From Pseudomonas sp. 7P_10.2_Bac1 (lineage in GTDB: Bacteria > Pseudomonadota > Gammaproteobacteria > Pseudomonadales > Pseudomonadaceae), in assembly GCF_025465935.1 (NCBI RefSeq), contig NZ_JANLNV010000010.1:45233-109232 (forward strand): a stretch of DNA of 64,000 nucleotides. Reading direction: 5' to 3'. The position numbers and the translations under genes were made by a program. The notes beneath the pieces were generated by a model that ran no database searches, was not told where the DNA came from, and worked only from the letters and a program-made list of their open reading frames with translations. Shown piece after piece: positions 44,927 through 55,197 of this stretch (the stretch's first letter is position 1; each line of letters begins with the position of its first letter).

Positions 44927-46789
44927 ATGGCCCTACTGCAGATCGCCGAACCCGGCCAAAGTCCTCAACCGCACCAGCGTCGTCTGGCTGTGGGGATTGA
45001 CTTGGGTACTACCAATTCGCTGGTCGCTGCATTGCGCAGTGGTCTTTCTGAGCCGCTGGCCGATACCGAAGGCCGAATCATCCTGCCCTCCGCGGTGCGT
45101 TATCACGCAGACCGCGTCGAGGTCGGTGAGTCTGCTCGCCAGGCGGCCTCCAGCGATCCTTTCAATACCGTGCTGTCGGTCAAGCGCTTGATGGGTCGTG
45201 GTCTGTCCGACGTCAAGCAATTGGGCGAGCAACTGCCTTACCGCTTTGTGGGCGGTGAGTCGCATATGCCGTTCATCGATACCGTACAGGGGCCGAAAAG
45301 CCCGGTAGAAGTGTCGGCCGACATCCTGAAAGTGCTGCGCGAGCGCGCCGAAAAAACGCTGGGTGGTGAGTTGGTCGGGGCAGTGATTACTGTTCCGGCA
45401 TATTTTGATGACGCTCAGCGCCAAGCCACCAAAGATGCTGCACGCCTGGCCGGGCTTAACGTTTTGCGTCTGCTCAACGAACCAACGGCTGCCGCGGTGG
45501 CATATGGTCTGGACCAGCAGGCAGAAGGCGTTGTCGCCATCTATGACCTGGGTGGCGGTACGTTCGATATTTCGATCCTGCGTTTGACCGGTGGAGTGTT
45601 TGAAGTTCTGGCAACGGGGGGCGACAGCGCTCTAGGTGGCGACGATTTTGACCACGCCATCGCCAACTGGATCGTTGAGCAGGCCAAATTGTCGGCTGAC
45701 CTTGCTCCGGGTGCTCAGCGGGAACTGCTGCAAATGGCCTGTGCGGCCAAGGAAGCGCTCACCGATGCGGCTTCTGTACCTGTCAGCTATGGCGATTGGC
45801 AGTCTGTGTTGACCCGCGAGGCGTTCAATGCCCTTATCGAGCCCATGGTCGCCCGCAGCCTCAAGGCCTGCCGTCGTGCCGTGCGCGATGCCAATATTGA
45901 GCTGGAAGACGTTCAGGCGGTGGTGATGGTTGGCGGCTCGACCCGCGTTCCGCGTGTGCGGGAAGCCGTGGCCGAGATGTTTGCCCGCCAGCCGCTGACG
46001 GATATCGATCCGGATCAAGTGGTTGCCATCGGCGCTGCAATTCAGGCCGACACCCTGGCTGGTAACAAGCGCGATGGTGGCGAATTACTGCTGCTGGACG
46101 TGATTCCATTGTCGCTGGGTCTTGAGACCATGGGTGGCCTGATGGAAAAAGTCATTCCGCGTAACACCACCATTCCGGTGGCGCGAGCGCAAGACTTCAC
46201 CACCTATAAAGATGGCCAGACAGCCATGATGGTGCATGTCCTGCAAGGTGAGCGCGAGTTGATCAGTGACTGCCGTTCGCTGGCGCGTTTCGAGCTGCGT
46301 GGCATTCCGCCGATGGTGGCCGGGGCTGCAAAAATCCGCGTGACCTTCCAGGTTGATGCCGACGGTTTGCTCAACGTTTCTGCGCGTGAGCTGGGCTCGG
46401 GTGTCGAAGCCAGCATCCAGGTCAAGCCGTCCTACGGTCTGACCGATGGCGAAATCGCCAAGATGCTCAAGGATTCGTTCCAGTACGCCGGTGACGACAA
46501 AGTCGCCCGTGTCCTGCGCGAGCAGCAAGTGGATGCCCAGCGTCTGATCGAAGCCGTGCAGGCCGCCATTGAAGTTGACGGCGAGCGTTTGCTGGACGCC
46601 GACGAGCGCATGGTCATCGAGCTGCAAGTGCAGGAATTGTCCGAACTGTTAAAAGGCACCGATGGTTATGCTATCGAGCAACAGACCAAGCGTCTGTCGC
46701 AAGTGACCGATGCCTTTGCTGCCCGCCGTATGGATCAGACGGTCAAAGCCGCTTTGGCGGGGCGCAACCTGAATGAGATTGAGGAATAA
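44927..46789 (+). CDS. hscA: Fe-S assembly chaperone (Hsp70 class)
   Basis: 620 residues. ATPase domain motifs: [51 protein letters not shown] and [13 protein letters not shown]. The substrate domain follows ([18 protein letters not shown]). It recognises the LPPVK motif of IscU and drives cluster release. Confidence 0.96.
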   Translation: MALLQIAEPGQSPQPHQRRLAVGIDLGTTNSLVAALRSGLSEPLADTEGRIILPSAVRYHADRVEVGESARQAASSDPFNTVLSVKRLMGRGLSDVKQLGEQLPYRFVGGESHMPFIDTVQGPKSPVEVSADILKVLRERAEKTLGGELVGAVITVPAYFDDAQRQATKDAARLAGLNVLRLLNEPTAAAVAYGLDQQAEGVVAIYDLGGGTFDISILRLTGGVFEVLATGGDSALGGDDFDHAIANWIVEQAKLSADLAPGAQRELLQMACAAKEALTDAASVPVSYGDWQSVLTREAFNALIEPMVARSLKACRRAVRDANIELEDVQAVVMVGGSTRVPRVREAVAEMFARQPLTDIDPDQVVAIGAAIQADTLAGNKRDGGELLLLDVIPLSLGLETMGGLMEKVIPRNTTIPVARAQDFTTYKDGQTAMMVHVLQGERELISDCRSLARFELRGIPPMVAGAAKIRVTFQVDADGLLNVSARELGSGVEASIQVKPSYGLTDGEIAKMLKDSFQYAGDDKVARVLREQQVDAQRLIEAVQAAIEVDGERLLDADERMVIELQVQELSELLKGTDGYAIEQQTKRLSQVTDAFAARRMDQTVKAALAGRNLNEIEE

Positions 46790-46791
46790 CG

Positions 46792-47133
46792 ATGCCGCAG
46801 GTCATTTTTTTGCCACACGCCGAGCATTGCCCGGACGGTATGGTCGTTGAGGCCGAGACTGGAAAGTCGATTCTCGAAGTGGCGCACGACAATCACATCG
46901 AAATTGAAAGTGCTTGCGGTGGCGTGTGTGCCTGCACCACCTGTCACTGCATCATTCGTGAAGGTTTTGACACGTTGGAAGAAGCCGATGAGCTGGAAGA
47001 AGACTACCTGGATCGTGCCTGGGGTCTTGAAGCTCATTCGCGCCTGAGCTGTCAGGCCAAGGTCGGGACTGAAGACATTACTGTCGAAATCCCGAAATAC
47101 TCACTCAACCATGCTGCCGAAGCGCCGCACTGA
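46792..47133 (+). CDS. fdx: Isc-type [2Fe-2S] ferredoxin
   Basis: 113 residues. The cluster Cys are in ESACGGVCACTTCHCI and RLSCQAKVGTED. It supplies electrons during cluster assembly. It starts 2 bases after hscA. Confidence 0.96.
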   Translation: MPQVIFLPHAEHCPDGMVVEAETGKSILEVAHDNHIEIESACGGVCACTTCHCIIREGFDTLEEADELEEDYLDRAWGLEAHSRLSCQAKVGTEDITVEIPKYSLNHAAEAPH

Positions 47134-47147
47134 TTCAAGGAAGTGTC

Positions 47148-47348
47148 ATGAGTCTGAAATGGGTTGATGTACAAGAAATTGCTATACAGCTGGCTGAAGC
47201 TCACCCGGATATCAATCCGCTGACAGTGAACTTCGTCAAGCTGCGTAACCTGGTTATGGCGTTGCCGGACTTTGATGACATCCCGGATCGCGGCGGAGAG
47301 AAAGTTCTCGAAGCCATTCAGGGTTTGTGGATCGAAGAGGCTGACTAA
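47148..47348 (+). CDS. iscX: Fe-S assembly modulator IscX
   Basis: 66 residues, normal size: WVDVQEIAIQLAEAHPDINP and MALPDFDDIPDRGGEKVLEA. It is acidic and binds iron and IscS, tuning the desulfurase. It is the last isc gene; the terminator follows. Confidence 0.95.
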   Translation: MSLKWVDVQEIAIQLAEAHPDINPLTVNFVKLRNLVMALPDFDDIPDRGGEKVLEAIQGLWIEEAD

Positions 47349-47381
47349 GCCCGCAACGTTCGTAATTATGCAATACCCAAG

Positions 47382-47412
47382 AACCCGCGTATAATTCGCG
47401 GGTTTAATTTTT
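47382..47412 (+). terminator. isc operon terminator overlapping a TATAAT box
   Basis: AACCCGCG (47382-47389) and CGCGGGTT (47397-47404) form a stem with the loop TATAATT, followed by TAATTTTT. The loop contains a perfect TATAAT that may be the -10 of ndk, whose ATG is 48 bases downstream. Confidence 0.8.
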
Positions 47413-47442
47413 CGCTTAAATCACTGTTTCTGGAGTTACACC

Positions 47443-47868
47443 ATGGCTGTTCAACGTACTTTCTCCATCATCAAGCCTGACGCCGTTGCTAAAAACGTTA
47501 TCGGTAAGATCGTTACCCGTTTCGAAGACGCTGGCCTGCGCGTTGTTGCTTCGAAAATGAAGCAACTGTCCAAAGCTGAAGCTGAAGGTTTCTACGCTGA
47601 GCACAGCGAGCGCGGTTTCTTCGCTGACCTGGTTGCTTTCATGACTTCCGGTCCAGTTGTTGTTCAGGTGCTGGAAGGCGAAAACGCTATCGCTCGCAAC
47701 CGCGAACTGATGGGCGCCACCAACCCTAAAGAAGCTGCTGCTGGCACCATCCGTGCTGACTTCGCTGAATCCATCGACGCTAACGCTGTTCACGGTTCCG
47801 ACTCGGAAGCAGCCGCTGCACGCGAAATCGCTTACTTTTTCGCAGCTACTGAAGTAACCACTCGCTAA
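47443..47868 (+). CDS. ndk: Nucleoside diphosphate kinase
   Basis: 141 residues. [20 protein letters not shown] start, and the active-site His in [19 protein letters not shown]. It equalises NTP/NDP pools. Codons are strongly biased (highly expressed). rlmN follows. Confidence 0.97.
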   Translation: MAVQRTFSIIKPDAVAKNVIGKIVTRFEDAGLRVVASKMKQLSKAEAEGFYAEHSERGFFADLVAFMTSGPVVVQVLEGENAIARNRELMGATNPKEAAAGTIRADFAESIDANAVHGSDSEAAAAREIAYFFAATEVTTR

Positions 47869-47896
47869 GCATTGGCTCGTGAGTGAGGGTGAAGAC

Positions 47897-49045
47897 ATGA
47901 TTGCAACGACTGGCAAAACTAACCTGTTGGGTCTGACTCAGCCGGAAATGGAGAAATTCTTCGACTCAATCGGGGAGAAGCGTTTCCGTGCCGGTCAGGT
48001 CATGAAGTGGATTCACCACTTTGGCGTCGATGATTTCGACGCCATGACTAACGTCAGCAAAGCCTTGCGCGACAAGCTCAAGGCCATTGCTGAGGTTCGT
48101 GGTCCAGAAGTCGTCAGCGAGGACATCTCCAGCGATGGCACCCGCAAGTGGGTGGTGCGCGTTGAGTCCGGCAGCTGCGTCGAGACCGTTTACATTCCCC
48201 AGGGCAAACGCGGCACCTTGTGCGTTTCGTCCCAGGCAGGCTGTGCCCTGGATTGCAGTTTCTGCTCCACCGGCAAGCAAGGTTTCAATAGCAACCTCAC
48301 CGTGGCCGAAGTGATTGGTCAGGTGTGGATTGCCAACAAATCCTTTGGCAGCGTCCCGGCAACCATCGACCGTGCCATCACCAACGTGGTGATGATGGGC
48401 ATGGGTGAGCCGCTGCTGAACTTCGACAACGTGATCGCCGCCATGCATCTGATGATGGATGACCTGGGCTATGGGATTTCCAAGCGCCGGGTGACTCTGT
48501 CGACCTCAGGCGTGGTGCCGATGATCGATGAGCTGGCCAAGCACATTGACGTTTCGCTGGCGTTGTCGTTGCACGCACCCAACGACGAATTGCGCAGTCA
48601 GTTGGTACCGATCAACAAGAAATATCCGCTCAAGATGCTGCTTGAGTCCTGCCGCAACTATATGTCGAGCCTGGGCGAAAAGCGTGTGTTGACCGTTGAA
48701 TACACCCTGCTCAAGGGCGTCAATGACCATGTCGATCACGCTGTACAAATGATCGAGCTGCTCAAGGACACCCCGTGCAAGATCAACCTGATCCCGTTCA
48801 ACCCGTTCCCGCATTCAGGTTATGAGCGTCCAAGCAACAACGCCATTCGCCGTTTCCAGGAACTGCTGCAGCAAGCGGGATACAACGTCACCGTGCGCAC
48901 CACCCGTGGTGAAGACATCGACGCGGCTTGCGGGCAATTGGTGGGGCAGGTCAATGACCGTACCCGCCGCAGCTCGCGACTGATCGCCGCACGTGAGCTC
49001 AATGCTGAGTCTGATCTGGCGCAAAACGCTGCGACTCAGCCCTGA
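47897..49045 (+). CDS. rlmN: Dual-specificity 23S rRNA/tRNA adenine-C2 methyltransferase
   Basis: 382 residues from the ATG at 47897; a GTG at 47879 is less likely. The radical-SAM Cys are in [19 protein letters not shown], and a methyl-carrier Cys is in the C-terminal [13 protein letters not shown]. It methylates A2503 of 23S rRNA and A37 of some tRNAs and needs a [4Fe-4S] cluster, which suits its place after isc. Confidence 0.95.
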   Translation: MIATTGKTNLLGLTQPEMEKFFDSIGEKRFRAGQVMKWIHHFGVDDFDAMTNVSKALRDKLKAIAEVRGPEVVSEDISSDGTRKWVVRVESGSCVETVYIPQGKRGTLCVSSQAGCALDCSFCSTGKQGFNSNLTVAEVIGQVWIANKSFGSVPATIDRAITNVVMMGMGEPLLNFDNVIAAMHLMMDDLGYGISKRRVTLSTSGVVPMIDELAKHIDVSLALSLHAPNDELRSQLVPINKKYPLKMLLESCRNYMSSLGEKRVLTVEYTLLKGVNDHVDHAVQMIELLKDTPCKINLIPFNPFPHSGYERPSNNAIRRFQELLQQAGYNVTVRTTRGEDIDAACGQLVGQVNDRTRRSSRLIAARELNAESDLAQNAATQP

Positions 49046-49057
49046 GAGAGGACGCCT

Positions 49058-49816
49058 ATGATCTTGCGCGCTGCGCTCCCTGTCTTCATGGTCGGCCTGT
49101 TGGCCGGCTGTGTCTCATCGGGTGATACAAACCCGTTGAGCAGCGACAAGGGGCGTGATGAAGCGCGCCAGGCCTATGTCCAGTTAGGTCTTGGCTATCT
49201 CCAGCAGGGGATGACCGATCAAGCCAAAATCCCCCTCGGCAAAGCCCTTGAGCTCGACAAGACAGACCCGGACACCAATGCCGCACTGGCCTTGGTGTTT
49301 CAGTCCGAAATGGAGCCTGGGCTGGCAGAGCGGGCGTTCCAGACGGCGTTAGGCAGGCGCCCTGCCGACACGCGAATTCTGAATAACTACGGCAGTTTCC
49401 TGTTTGAGCAGCAGCGTTATCAGGACGCCTACAGCCAGTTTCTAAAAGCCTCGGCCAACAGCCTTTATCCTGAGCGTTCTCGTGTGTACGAGAACCTGGG
49501 GGTGACTTTACTCAAACTGGGCCAGCGTGATGCCGGGCGCCAACAGCTTGAAAAAGCCTTGCGACTGAACCGTCAGCAACCCCGTGCACTGCTCGAAATG
49601 GCTGAGATGTCTTACGAAGACAGGCATTATGTGCCAGCACGTGACTATTACGATCGTTTTAGCCTGCTTAGCGGGCAAAATGCACGTAGTCTATTGCTCG
49701 GTGCGCGACTGGCGAGTGTCTTCGAGGAGCGCACCTCAACTGCCAACTATGGCCAGCAATTAAAAAGACTCTATCCCGGCACGCCGGAATATCAGCAATA
49801 CCTGTCGGAGCAATGA
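49058..49816 (+). CDS. pilW: Type IV pilus biogenesis/stability lipoprotein PilW (PilF)
   Basis: 252 residues. A lipoprotein signal ends in VGLLAGCVSSG (Cys about 18). About six TPR repeats follow (AYVQLGLGYLQQGMTDQAKI, NNYGSFLFEQQRYQDAYSQF, YENLGVTLLKLGQRDAGRQQ). In Pseudomonas it guides the secretin PilQ to the outer membrane. It overlaps the next gene by 4 bases. Confidence 0.92.
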   Translation: MILRAALPVFMVGLLAGCVSSGDTNPLSSDKGRDEARQAYVQLGLGYLQQGMTDQAKIPLGKALELDKTDPDTNAALALVFQSEMEPGLAERAFQTALGRRPADTRILNNYGSFLFEQQRYQDAYSQFLKASANSLYPERSRVYENLGVTLLKLGQRDAGRQQLEKALRLNRQQPRALLEMAEMSYEDRHYVPARDYYDRFSLLSGQNARSLLLGARLASVFEERTSTANYGQQLKRLYPGTPEYQQYLSEQ

Positions 49817-50808
49817 TGAAAGCGGCGCAACCCGAAGTTCTAGCAGCGACTCGTGTCAATCCCGGTGAGACCCTGCGTCTGGCCCGTGAAAACAATGGAT
49901 GGACCCTGGCTGAAGTCGCCCTGAAACTCAATCTCACGGCCAGTTCCTTGAGCAACCTTGAGACGGGAGCGTTCGACAAACTGCCCGGTCATACCTTTGC
50001 CCGTGGTTACATTCGCGCCTATGCCAAATTGCTGGGCATGGACCAGGCCAGCCTGGTGCACGAATTCGACGTATACACCGGTACTGATGCAAACGGCAGT
50101 AACGTGCACAGCCTGGGCCGTATCGAAGAGCCCGTGCGCGTGTCGCACACCATTTTGCGGATCATTAGTTTGTTACTGCTGATTGCAGTATTGGGCGGCG
50201 GTTTTTTCTGGTGGCAGGATCAAACGTCCATGCGCGCCAAGGACCTTATCGGTCTGGCGCCTGAGCACGTTGAAGTGGAAGGTGCCGATGGCACCACCCA
50301 GATCCACCCGATTGACGAACCGGAAGATCAGGCTGTCGCCGAGGCCAAGGCCGAGGGTGACGTCGCTGCGCAATCGGCCCCGGAGCAAGCGCCGACCACA
50401 GACCTGCCATTGCCTGCAGCGCCTGCTGCGCCGATTGCCTCGACGCAAGCCCCTGCGGCTGCCGTGACACCTGCGCAGCCGACCGCTCCGGCAGGCGCTG
50501 CAACTCAAGCTGCCCCGGCTACCGCACCTGCCAATCCGCAGGCTGATGGCCCAGCGCCGGTTGCCGGTGCTGGCAAGGTCAATATCATTTACACCGCTGA
50601 TTGCTGGTCTCAAGTCACCGATGGCGCCGGGAAGGTGCTGTTCAGTGGTCTTAAGCGCAAGGGCGACACACTTGATGTGACCGGCAAGCCTCCACTGAGC
50701 CTGCGCCTGGGCTATGCCCGCGGTGCGCAGGTGACCTACAACGGTCAAGTTGTGGATGTGGCTCCTTTCACCAGTGGCGAGACTGCTCGCCTGAAGTTAG
50801 GTCAATAA
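49813..50808 (+). CDS. rodZ: RodZ-like helix-turn-helix membrane protein (DUF4115)
   Basis: 331 residues. The N-terminal Cro-type HTH (RLARENNGWTLAEVALKLNL), one membrane helix (about residues 112-135), a long Ala/Pro-rich periplasmic linker (about 170-250) and a C-terminal DUF4115 domain (CWSQVTDGAGKVLFSGLKRK). RodZ helps MreB organise the rod shape. The start overlaps the pilW stop (ATGA). Confidence 0.9.
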   Translation: MMKAAQPEVLAATRVNPGETLRLARENNGWTLAEVALKLNLTASSLSNLETGAFDKLPGHTFARGYIRAYAKLLGMDQASLVHEFDVYTGTDANGSNVHSLGRIEEPVRVSHTILRIISLLLLIAVLGGGFFWWQDQTSMRAKDLIGLAPEHVEVEGADGTTQIHPIDEPEDQAVAEAKAEGDVAAQSAPEQAPTTDLPLPAAPAAPIASTQAPAAAVTPAQPTAPAGAATQAAPATAPANPQADGPAPVAGAGKVNIIYTADCWSQVTDGAGKVLFSGLKRKGDTLDVTGKPPLSLRLGYARGAQVTYNGQVVDVAPFTSGETARLKLGQ

Positions 50809-50811
50809 GTC

Positions 50812-51921
50812 ATGCACGGCGAATCACCAATTAAACGTCGCGAATCGCGCAAAATCTGGGTTGGCTCGGTACCGGTAGGCGGCGATGCCCCTATTGCCGT
50901 ACAGAGCATGACAAACAGTGACACCAACGATGTGGCTGCCACAGTGGCCCAAATCAACCGGCTGGAAGCGGCGGGCGTCGATATCGTCCGCGTTTCCGTA
51001 CCGGACATGGACGCTGCCGAAGCTTTTGGCCGCATCAAGCAATTGGTCAAGGTGCCATTGGTTGCCGATATCCACTTCGACTACCGTATTGCGTTGCGTG
51101 TGGCAGAGCTGGGTGTCGACTGCTTGCGCATCAACCCGGGCAACATCGGCCGTGAAGACCGTGTGCGAGCGGTGGTTGATGCCGCCCGTGATCGCGGGAT
51201 TCCGATCCGGATCGGGGTCAACGCGGGTTCGCTTGAAAAAGACCTGCAAAAAAAATATGGCGAACCTACGCCTGCCGCTTTGGTCGAGTCGGCCCTACGC
51301 CATGTAGAGCACCTGGAGCGCCTGAATTTCAAGGACTTCAAGGTCAGCGTAAAGGCCTCGGACGTGTTCATGGCGGTTGAAGCCTATCGCTTGCTGGCCA
51401 AGGAAATCGTCCAGCCACTGCATCTAGGCATCACTGAAGCGGGTGGTTTACGCTCGGGCACAGTGAAATCTGCCGTGGGCCTAGGTATGCTGCTCGCCGA
51501 GGGGATTGGCGATACTATTCGCATCTCGTTGGCCGCAGATCCGGTCGAGGAAGTGAAAGTCGGCTACGACATCCTTAAATCTCTGCATTTGCGCTCGCGT
51601 GGTATCAACTTCATCGCGTGCCCAAGCTGCTCCCGGCAGAATTTCGACGTGGTGAAAACCATGAACGAATTGGAAGTGCGGCTTGAGGACTTGTTGGTGC
51701 CGATGGATGTGGCGGTCATTGGCTGCGTGGTCAACGGTCCCGGCGAAGCCAAAGAGGCTCATGTAGGCTTGACCGGCGGTACGCCCAACCTGATTTACAT
51801 CGACGGTAAACCGTCGCAGAAATTGACGAATGAAAACCTGGTGGACCAGCTTGAAAAGCTGATCCGGCAGAAGGCGGCCGATAAGGTCGAAGCTGACGCA
51901 GCCGTTATCGCGCGCGGCTAA
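50812..51921 (+). CDS. ispG: 4-hydroxy-3-methylbut-2-enyl diphosphate synthase (flavodoxin)
   Basis: 369 residues, penultimate step of the MEP isoprenoid pathway. The [4Fe-4S] Cys are in [15 protein letters not shown] and [15 protein letters not shown]; the TIM-barrel starts with [20 protein letters not shown]. It starts 3 bases after rodZ. Confidence 0.96.
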   Translation: MHGESPIKRRESRKIWVGSVPVGGDAPIAVQSMTNSDTNDVAATVAQINRLEAAGVDIVRVSVPDMDAAEAFGRIKQLVKVPLVADIHFDYRIALRVAELGVDCLRINPGNIGREDRVRAVVDAARDRGIPIRIGVNAGSLEKDLQKKYGEPTPAALVESALRHVEHLERLNFKDFKVSVKASDVFMAVEAYRLLAKEIVQPLHLGITEAGGLRSGTVKSAVGLGMLLAEGIGDTIRISLAADPVEEVKVGYDILKSLHLRSRGINFIACPSCSRQNFDVVKTMNELEVRLEDLLVPMDVAVIGCVVNGPGEAKEAHVGLTGGTPNLIYIDGKPSQKLTNENLVDQLEKLIRQKAADKVEADAAVIARG

Positions 51922-51943
51922 CCAGACGAATTAAGGATTTTTT

Positions 51944-53233
51944 GTGAGCAAGTCTTTGCAAGCCATCCGTGGCATGAATGACATCCTGCCGGAGCAGACG
52001 CCGCTCTGGCGCTACTTCGAAGGTACGGTTGCGCGTTTGCTGGATAACTACGGTTACAAGCAGATCCGCATGCCGATCGTCGAGTTCACCGAACTGTTCA
52101 AGCGTTCGATCGGCGAAGTGACCGACATCGTCGAGAAAGAGATGTACACCTTCGAAGACCGCAACGGCGATTCGCTGACCTTGCGTCCCGAGGGGACCGC
52201 TGCGTGCGTACGCGCAGTGCTTGAGCACGGCATTACCGGCGGTGGTCAGGTGCAAAAACTGTGGTACGTCGGCCCGATGTTCCGTCACGAACGTCCTCAG
52301 AAAGGCCGTTATCGCCAGTTCCACCAGGTCGGGGTTGAGGTGTTCAACCTGGACGGTCCGGACATTGACGCAGAACTCATTCTGCTCACCTGGCGTCTAT
52401 GGGGCGAGTTGGGTATCCGTGACGCGGTGAAACTTGAGCTCAACAGCCTGGGCACCAGCGAAGCCCGTGCCCGTTACCGTGCAGCACTGGTCGATTACCT
52501 GTCTTCGCGCCTGAGCGAGCTTGACGAAGACAGCCAGCGTCGCCTCAAAACCAACCCGCTGCGCGTACTCGACACCAAGAACGCCGACACGCAGGCGGTA
52601 CTGGTCGATGCACCAAAGCTGGTTGATTATCTCGACGAAGAATCCCGTGTGCACTTTGAGGGCCTTAAGGCTCGCCTCGATGCGGCCGGCATTCCTTATG
52701 TGATCAATCCCAAGTTGGTGCGTGGCCTCGACTACTACAGCAAAACCGTTTTTGAATGGGTGACCGACAAGCTCGGCGCGCAAGGCACCGTGTGTGCCGG
52801 TGGCCGTTATGATGGTCTGGTCGAGCAAATGGGCGGCAAGCCAACACCCGGTGTCGGTTTTGCAATGGGGATCGAACGCCTGATCCTGATGCTTGAAACC
52901 CTGGATCAGATCCCTGAAGAAATCGCGCGTCAGGTGGATGTGTACTTGTGCGCTTTCGGTGAGGCTGCTGAACTGGCTGCCTTGGCCTTGAGCGAACGTG
53001 TTCGTGACCAGTTGCCAAACCTGCGCCTGCAAATCAATGCCGGTGCTGGCAGCTTCAAGAGCCAGTTCAAAAAGGCTGACAAGAGCGGTGCGCTGTTTGC
53101 ACTGATTCTGGGTGAAGACGAATTGGCCCAGCAAGTGGTAGGCGTCAAGCCGCTGCGTGGCCAGGGCGAACAACAAACAATTGCCTGGGATGCTCTTTCC
53201 GAGCACTTGGCCACCTGCGTCGTGCAGGATTGA
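51944..53233 (+). CDS. hisS: Histidyl-tRNA synthetase
   Basis: 429 residues from a GTG at 51944 with AAGGA upstream. Class II motifs: motif 2 in [17 protein letters not shown], the His-specific [15 protein letters not shown] and [16 protein letters not shown], and a C-terminal anticodon-binding domain. Confidence 0.97.
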   Translation: MSKSLQAIRGMNDILPEQTPLWRYFEGTVARLLDNYGYKQIRMPIVEFTELFKRSIGEVTDIVEKEMYTFEDRNGDSLTLRPEGTAACVRAVLEHGITGGGQVQKLWYVGPMFRHERPQKGRYRQFHQVGVEVFNLDGPDIDAELILLTWRLWGELGIRDAVKLELNSLGTSEARARYRAALVDYLSSRLSELDEDSQRRLKTNPLRVLDTKNADTQAVLVDAPKLVDYLDEESRVHFEGLKARLDAAGIPYVINPKLVRGLDYYSKTVFEWVTDKLGAQGTVCAGGRYDGLVEQMGGKPTPGVGFAMGIERLILMLETLDQIPEEIARQVDVYLCAFGEAAELAALALSERVRDQLPNLRLQINAGAGSFKSQFKKADKSGALFALILGEDELAQQVVGVKPLRGQGEQQTIAWDALSEHLATCVVQD

Positions 53234-53273
53234 AGCTGTTTAACAGCCGATTTATCGAATAAGGAGTGTTGGG

Positions 53274-53915
53274 GTGTCGAGTAACGATGATGATCAGTTG
53301 GGCGAGTTGAAAGACTGGTGGCAGCGCAACGGCAAACCCCTGGTCACTGGCGGCTTGCTGGCGCTGGTGGTGGTGTTCGGCTGGCAAGCTTGGCACAAGT
53401 ATCAGACGAACCAGTCTCAGGGTGCGTCGATTCTCTACCAACAATTGCTGGAAACCGCACTGACGCCGACCGGGCAGCCGGATGCAGGCCGTGTGGCCGA
53501 GTTGGCCAACAAATTGAACAGTGAGTACGGCGGTTCTGCCTACGCACAGTTTGGCGGCCTGTTTGTGGCCAAAGTGGCCGTAGATACCGGTAAGCTGGAT
53601 GACGCGGCCACCGAACTCAAGGCCATTGTCGACAAGCCGGCGAACTCGACCCTGGGCGAAGTGGCGCGTCAGCGTCTGGCTCAGGTTCTGGCAGCACAAG
53701 GCAAGGCAGACGAGGCCTTGAAGCTGCTCGACGGCGACTCCGACAAAGCATTCCTGGCCAGCCGTGAAGAACTCAAGGGCGACTTGCTGGTTCAGCAAGG
53801 TCGTACTGATGACGCACGTGCTGCCTACGAAAAAGCCAAGGCTGCACTGTCTGATGAGGCAGCAGTAGGTGGCTTACAAATCAAGCTCGATGACCTGGCC
53901 AAAGGGGATGCGTGA
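53274..53915 (+). CDS. yfgM: Ancillary SecYEG translocon subunit (YfgM/DUF2133)
   Basis: 213 residues from a GTG at 53274 with AAGGAG upstream. One N-terminal helix (about residues 22-40, PLVTGGLLALVVVFGWQAW) and TPR-like periplasmic repeats (GRVAELANKLNSEYGGSAYA, LAQVLAAQGKADEALKLLDG). In E. coli it links the translocon to periplasmic chaperones. It overlaps bamB slightly. Confidence 0.92.
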   Translation: MSSNDDDQLGELKDWWQRNGKPLVTGGLLALVVVFGWQAWHKYQTNQSQGASILYQQLLETALTPTGQPDAGRVAELANKLNSEYGGSAYAQFGGLFVAKVAVDTGKLDDAATELKAIVDKPANSTLGEVARQRLAQVLAAQGKADEALKLLDGDSDKAFLASREELKGDLLVQQGRTDDARAAYEKAKAALSDEAAVGGLQIKLDDLAKGDA

Positions 53916-55059
53916 AGTGATGCGTTGGAAACATGCGGCATTGCTGGCTCTGGTCGTTCTGGCCGCGGGTTGCAGCAGCAACAGCAAAAAAGAACTTCCG
54001 CCAGCTGAACTGACGGACTTCAAAGAAGAAGTCGTTCTGCAAAAGCAGTGGGACCGTTCGATCGGTGACGGCCAGGGTAAAACCTACAACATGCTGACGC
54101 CAGCGGTTGAAGGTAATACCATCTACGCCGCTGACGTGAACGGTATCGTGATGTCTCTGGACCGCATGAACGGTGACGTTCAGTGGAAAAAAGACCTCGA
54201 GCTGCCTGTTTCCGGCGCAGTGGGTGTTGGCTATGGCCTGCTCATGCTCGGCACCCTGCAGGGTGAAGTGATTGCCCTGGACGCCAGCACTGGCGAAGAA
54301 AAGTGGCGCGCTCGCGTTAACAGCGAAGTGCTTGCACCACCTGCCACCAACGGCGACGTTGTGGTGGTTCAGACCCAGGACGATCACCTGATTGGCCTGG
54401 ATGCGTCCACCGGCAACCAGCGCTGGATCTACGACAGCACGCCGGGTGTTCTGACCTTGCGCGGCACTGGTGCGCCGTTGGTGACCAATCATCTGGCAAT
54501 TGCAGGTCTTTCGACCGGTAAAGTGGTTGCCGTTGATACGCAAAACGGTGTGCCTGTGTGGGAAACTCGCGTTGCGATCCCGCAAGGCCGTTCGGAGCTT
54601 GAGCGTATCGTCGACATCGACGGTGGGCTGCTGCTCTCCGGTGGCACGTTGTATGTCGCCAGCTATCAAGGCCGCATGGCCGCACTGGAGCTGGAAAGCG
54701 GCCGTGTACTCTGGCAGCGTGATGCTTCCAGTTACGCGGGTGTCGCCCAAGGTTTCGGCAACGTCTACATCAGCCTGGCGTCCGGCACTGTAGAGGGCGT
54801 TGACGAACGTTCGACCACCGTTCTTTGGAGCAACGATGCGCTGGCCCGCCGTCAATTGTCGGCACCAGAAGTGTTCTCCAGCTATGTTGCCGTCGGTGAC
54901 TTCGAAGGTTATCTGCACCTGCTCAGCCAGGTCGATGGCCGTTTCGTAGGCCGTACCCGCATTGACAGTGATGGTCTGCGCGCGCGTCCGCTGGTGGTCG
55001 GTGACATGATTTACGTGTTTGGTAACAGCGGCAAACTGGAAGCCCTGACCATTCGCTAA
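53908..55059 (+). CDS. bamB: Outer membrane assembly lipoprotein BamB
   Basis: 383 residues. The lipoprotein signal ends in LVVLAAGCSSNSKKELPP. An eight-bladed PQQ-like propeller follows (IYAADVNGIVMSLDRMNGDV, VIALDASTGEEKWRARVNSE, GLDASTGNQRWIYDS). It scaffolds the BAM complex. Two starts are possible, 53908 and 53920; both give a good signal peptide. It is followed by a terminator and der. Confidence 0.94.
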   Translation: MREVMRWKHAALLALVVLAAGCSSNSKKELPPAELTDFKEEVVLQKQWDRSIGDGQGKTYNMLTPAVEGNTIYAADVNGIVMSLDRMNGDVQWKKDLELPVSGAVGVGYGLLMLGTLQGEVIALDASTGEEKWRARVNSEVLAPPATNGDVVVVQTQDDHLIGLDASTGNQRWIYDSTPGVLTLRGTGAPLVTNHLAIAGLSTGKVVAVDTQNGVPVWETRVAIPQGRSELERIVDIDGGLLLSGGTLYVASYQGRMAALELESGRVLWQRDASSYAGVAQGFGNVYISLASGTVEGVDERSTTVLWSNDALARRQLSAPEVFSSYVAVGDFEGYLHLLSQVDGRFVGRTRIDSDGLRARPLVVGDMIYVFGNSGKLEALTIR

Positions 55060-55142
55060 GGCGTCTATGCTTGAGGCTCTGGAGTCTCAAGCAGCCTTGC
55101 TCAGGCAAGGCTTGCGGCACATATGTGCTGTTCCGAACTCTG

Positions 55143-55171
55143 GCCGCTGCCTTGCAGCGGCTTTTGTATTT
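55143..55171 (+). terminator. Terminator of the hisS-yfgM-bamB region
   Basis: GCCGCTG (55143-55149) and CAGCGGC (55155-55161) form a stem with a 5-base loop followed by TTTTGTATTTT. Confidence 0.75.
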
Positions 55172-55197
55172 TCTGAAATAACGAAGTGGAGAGCCGC

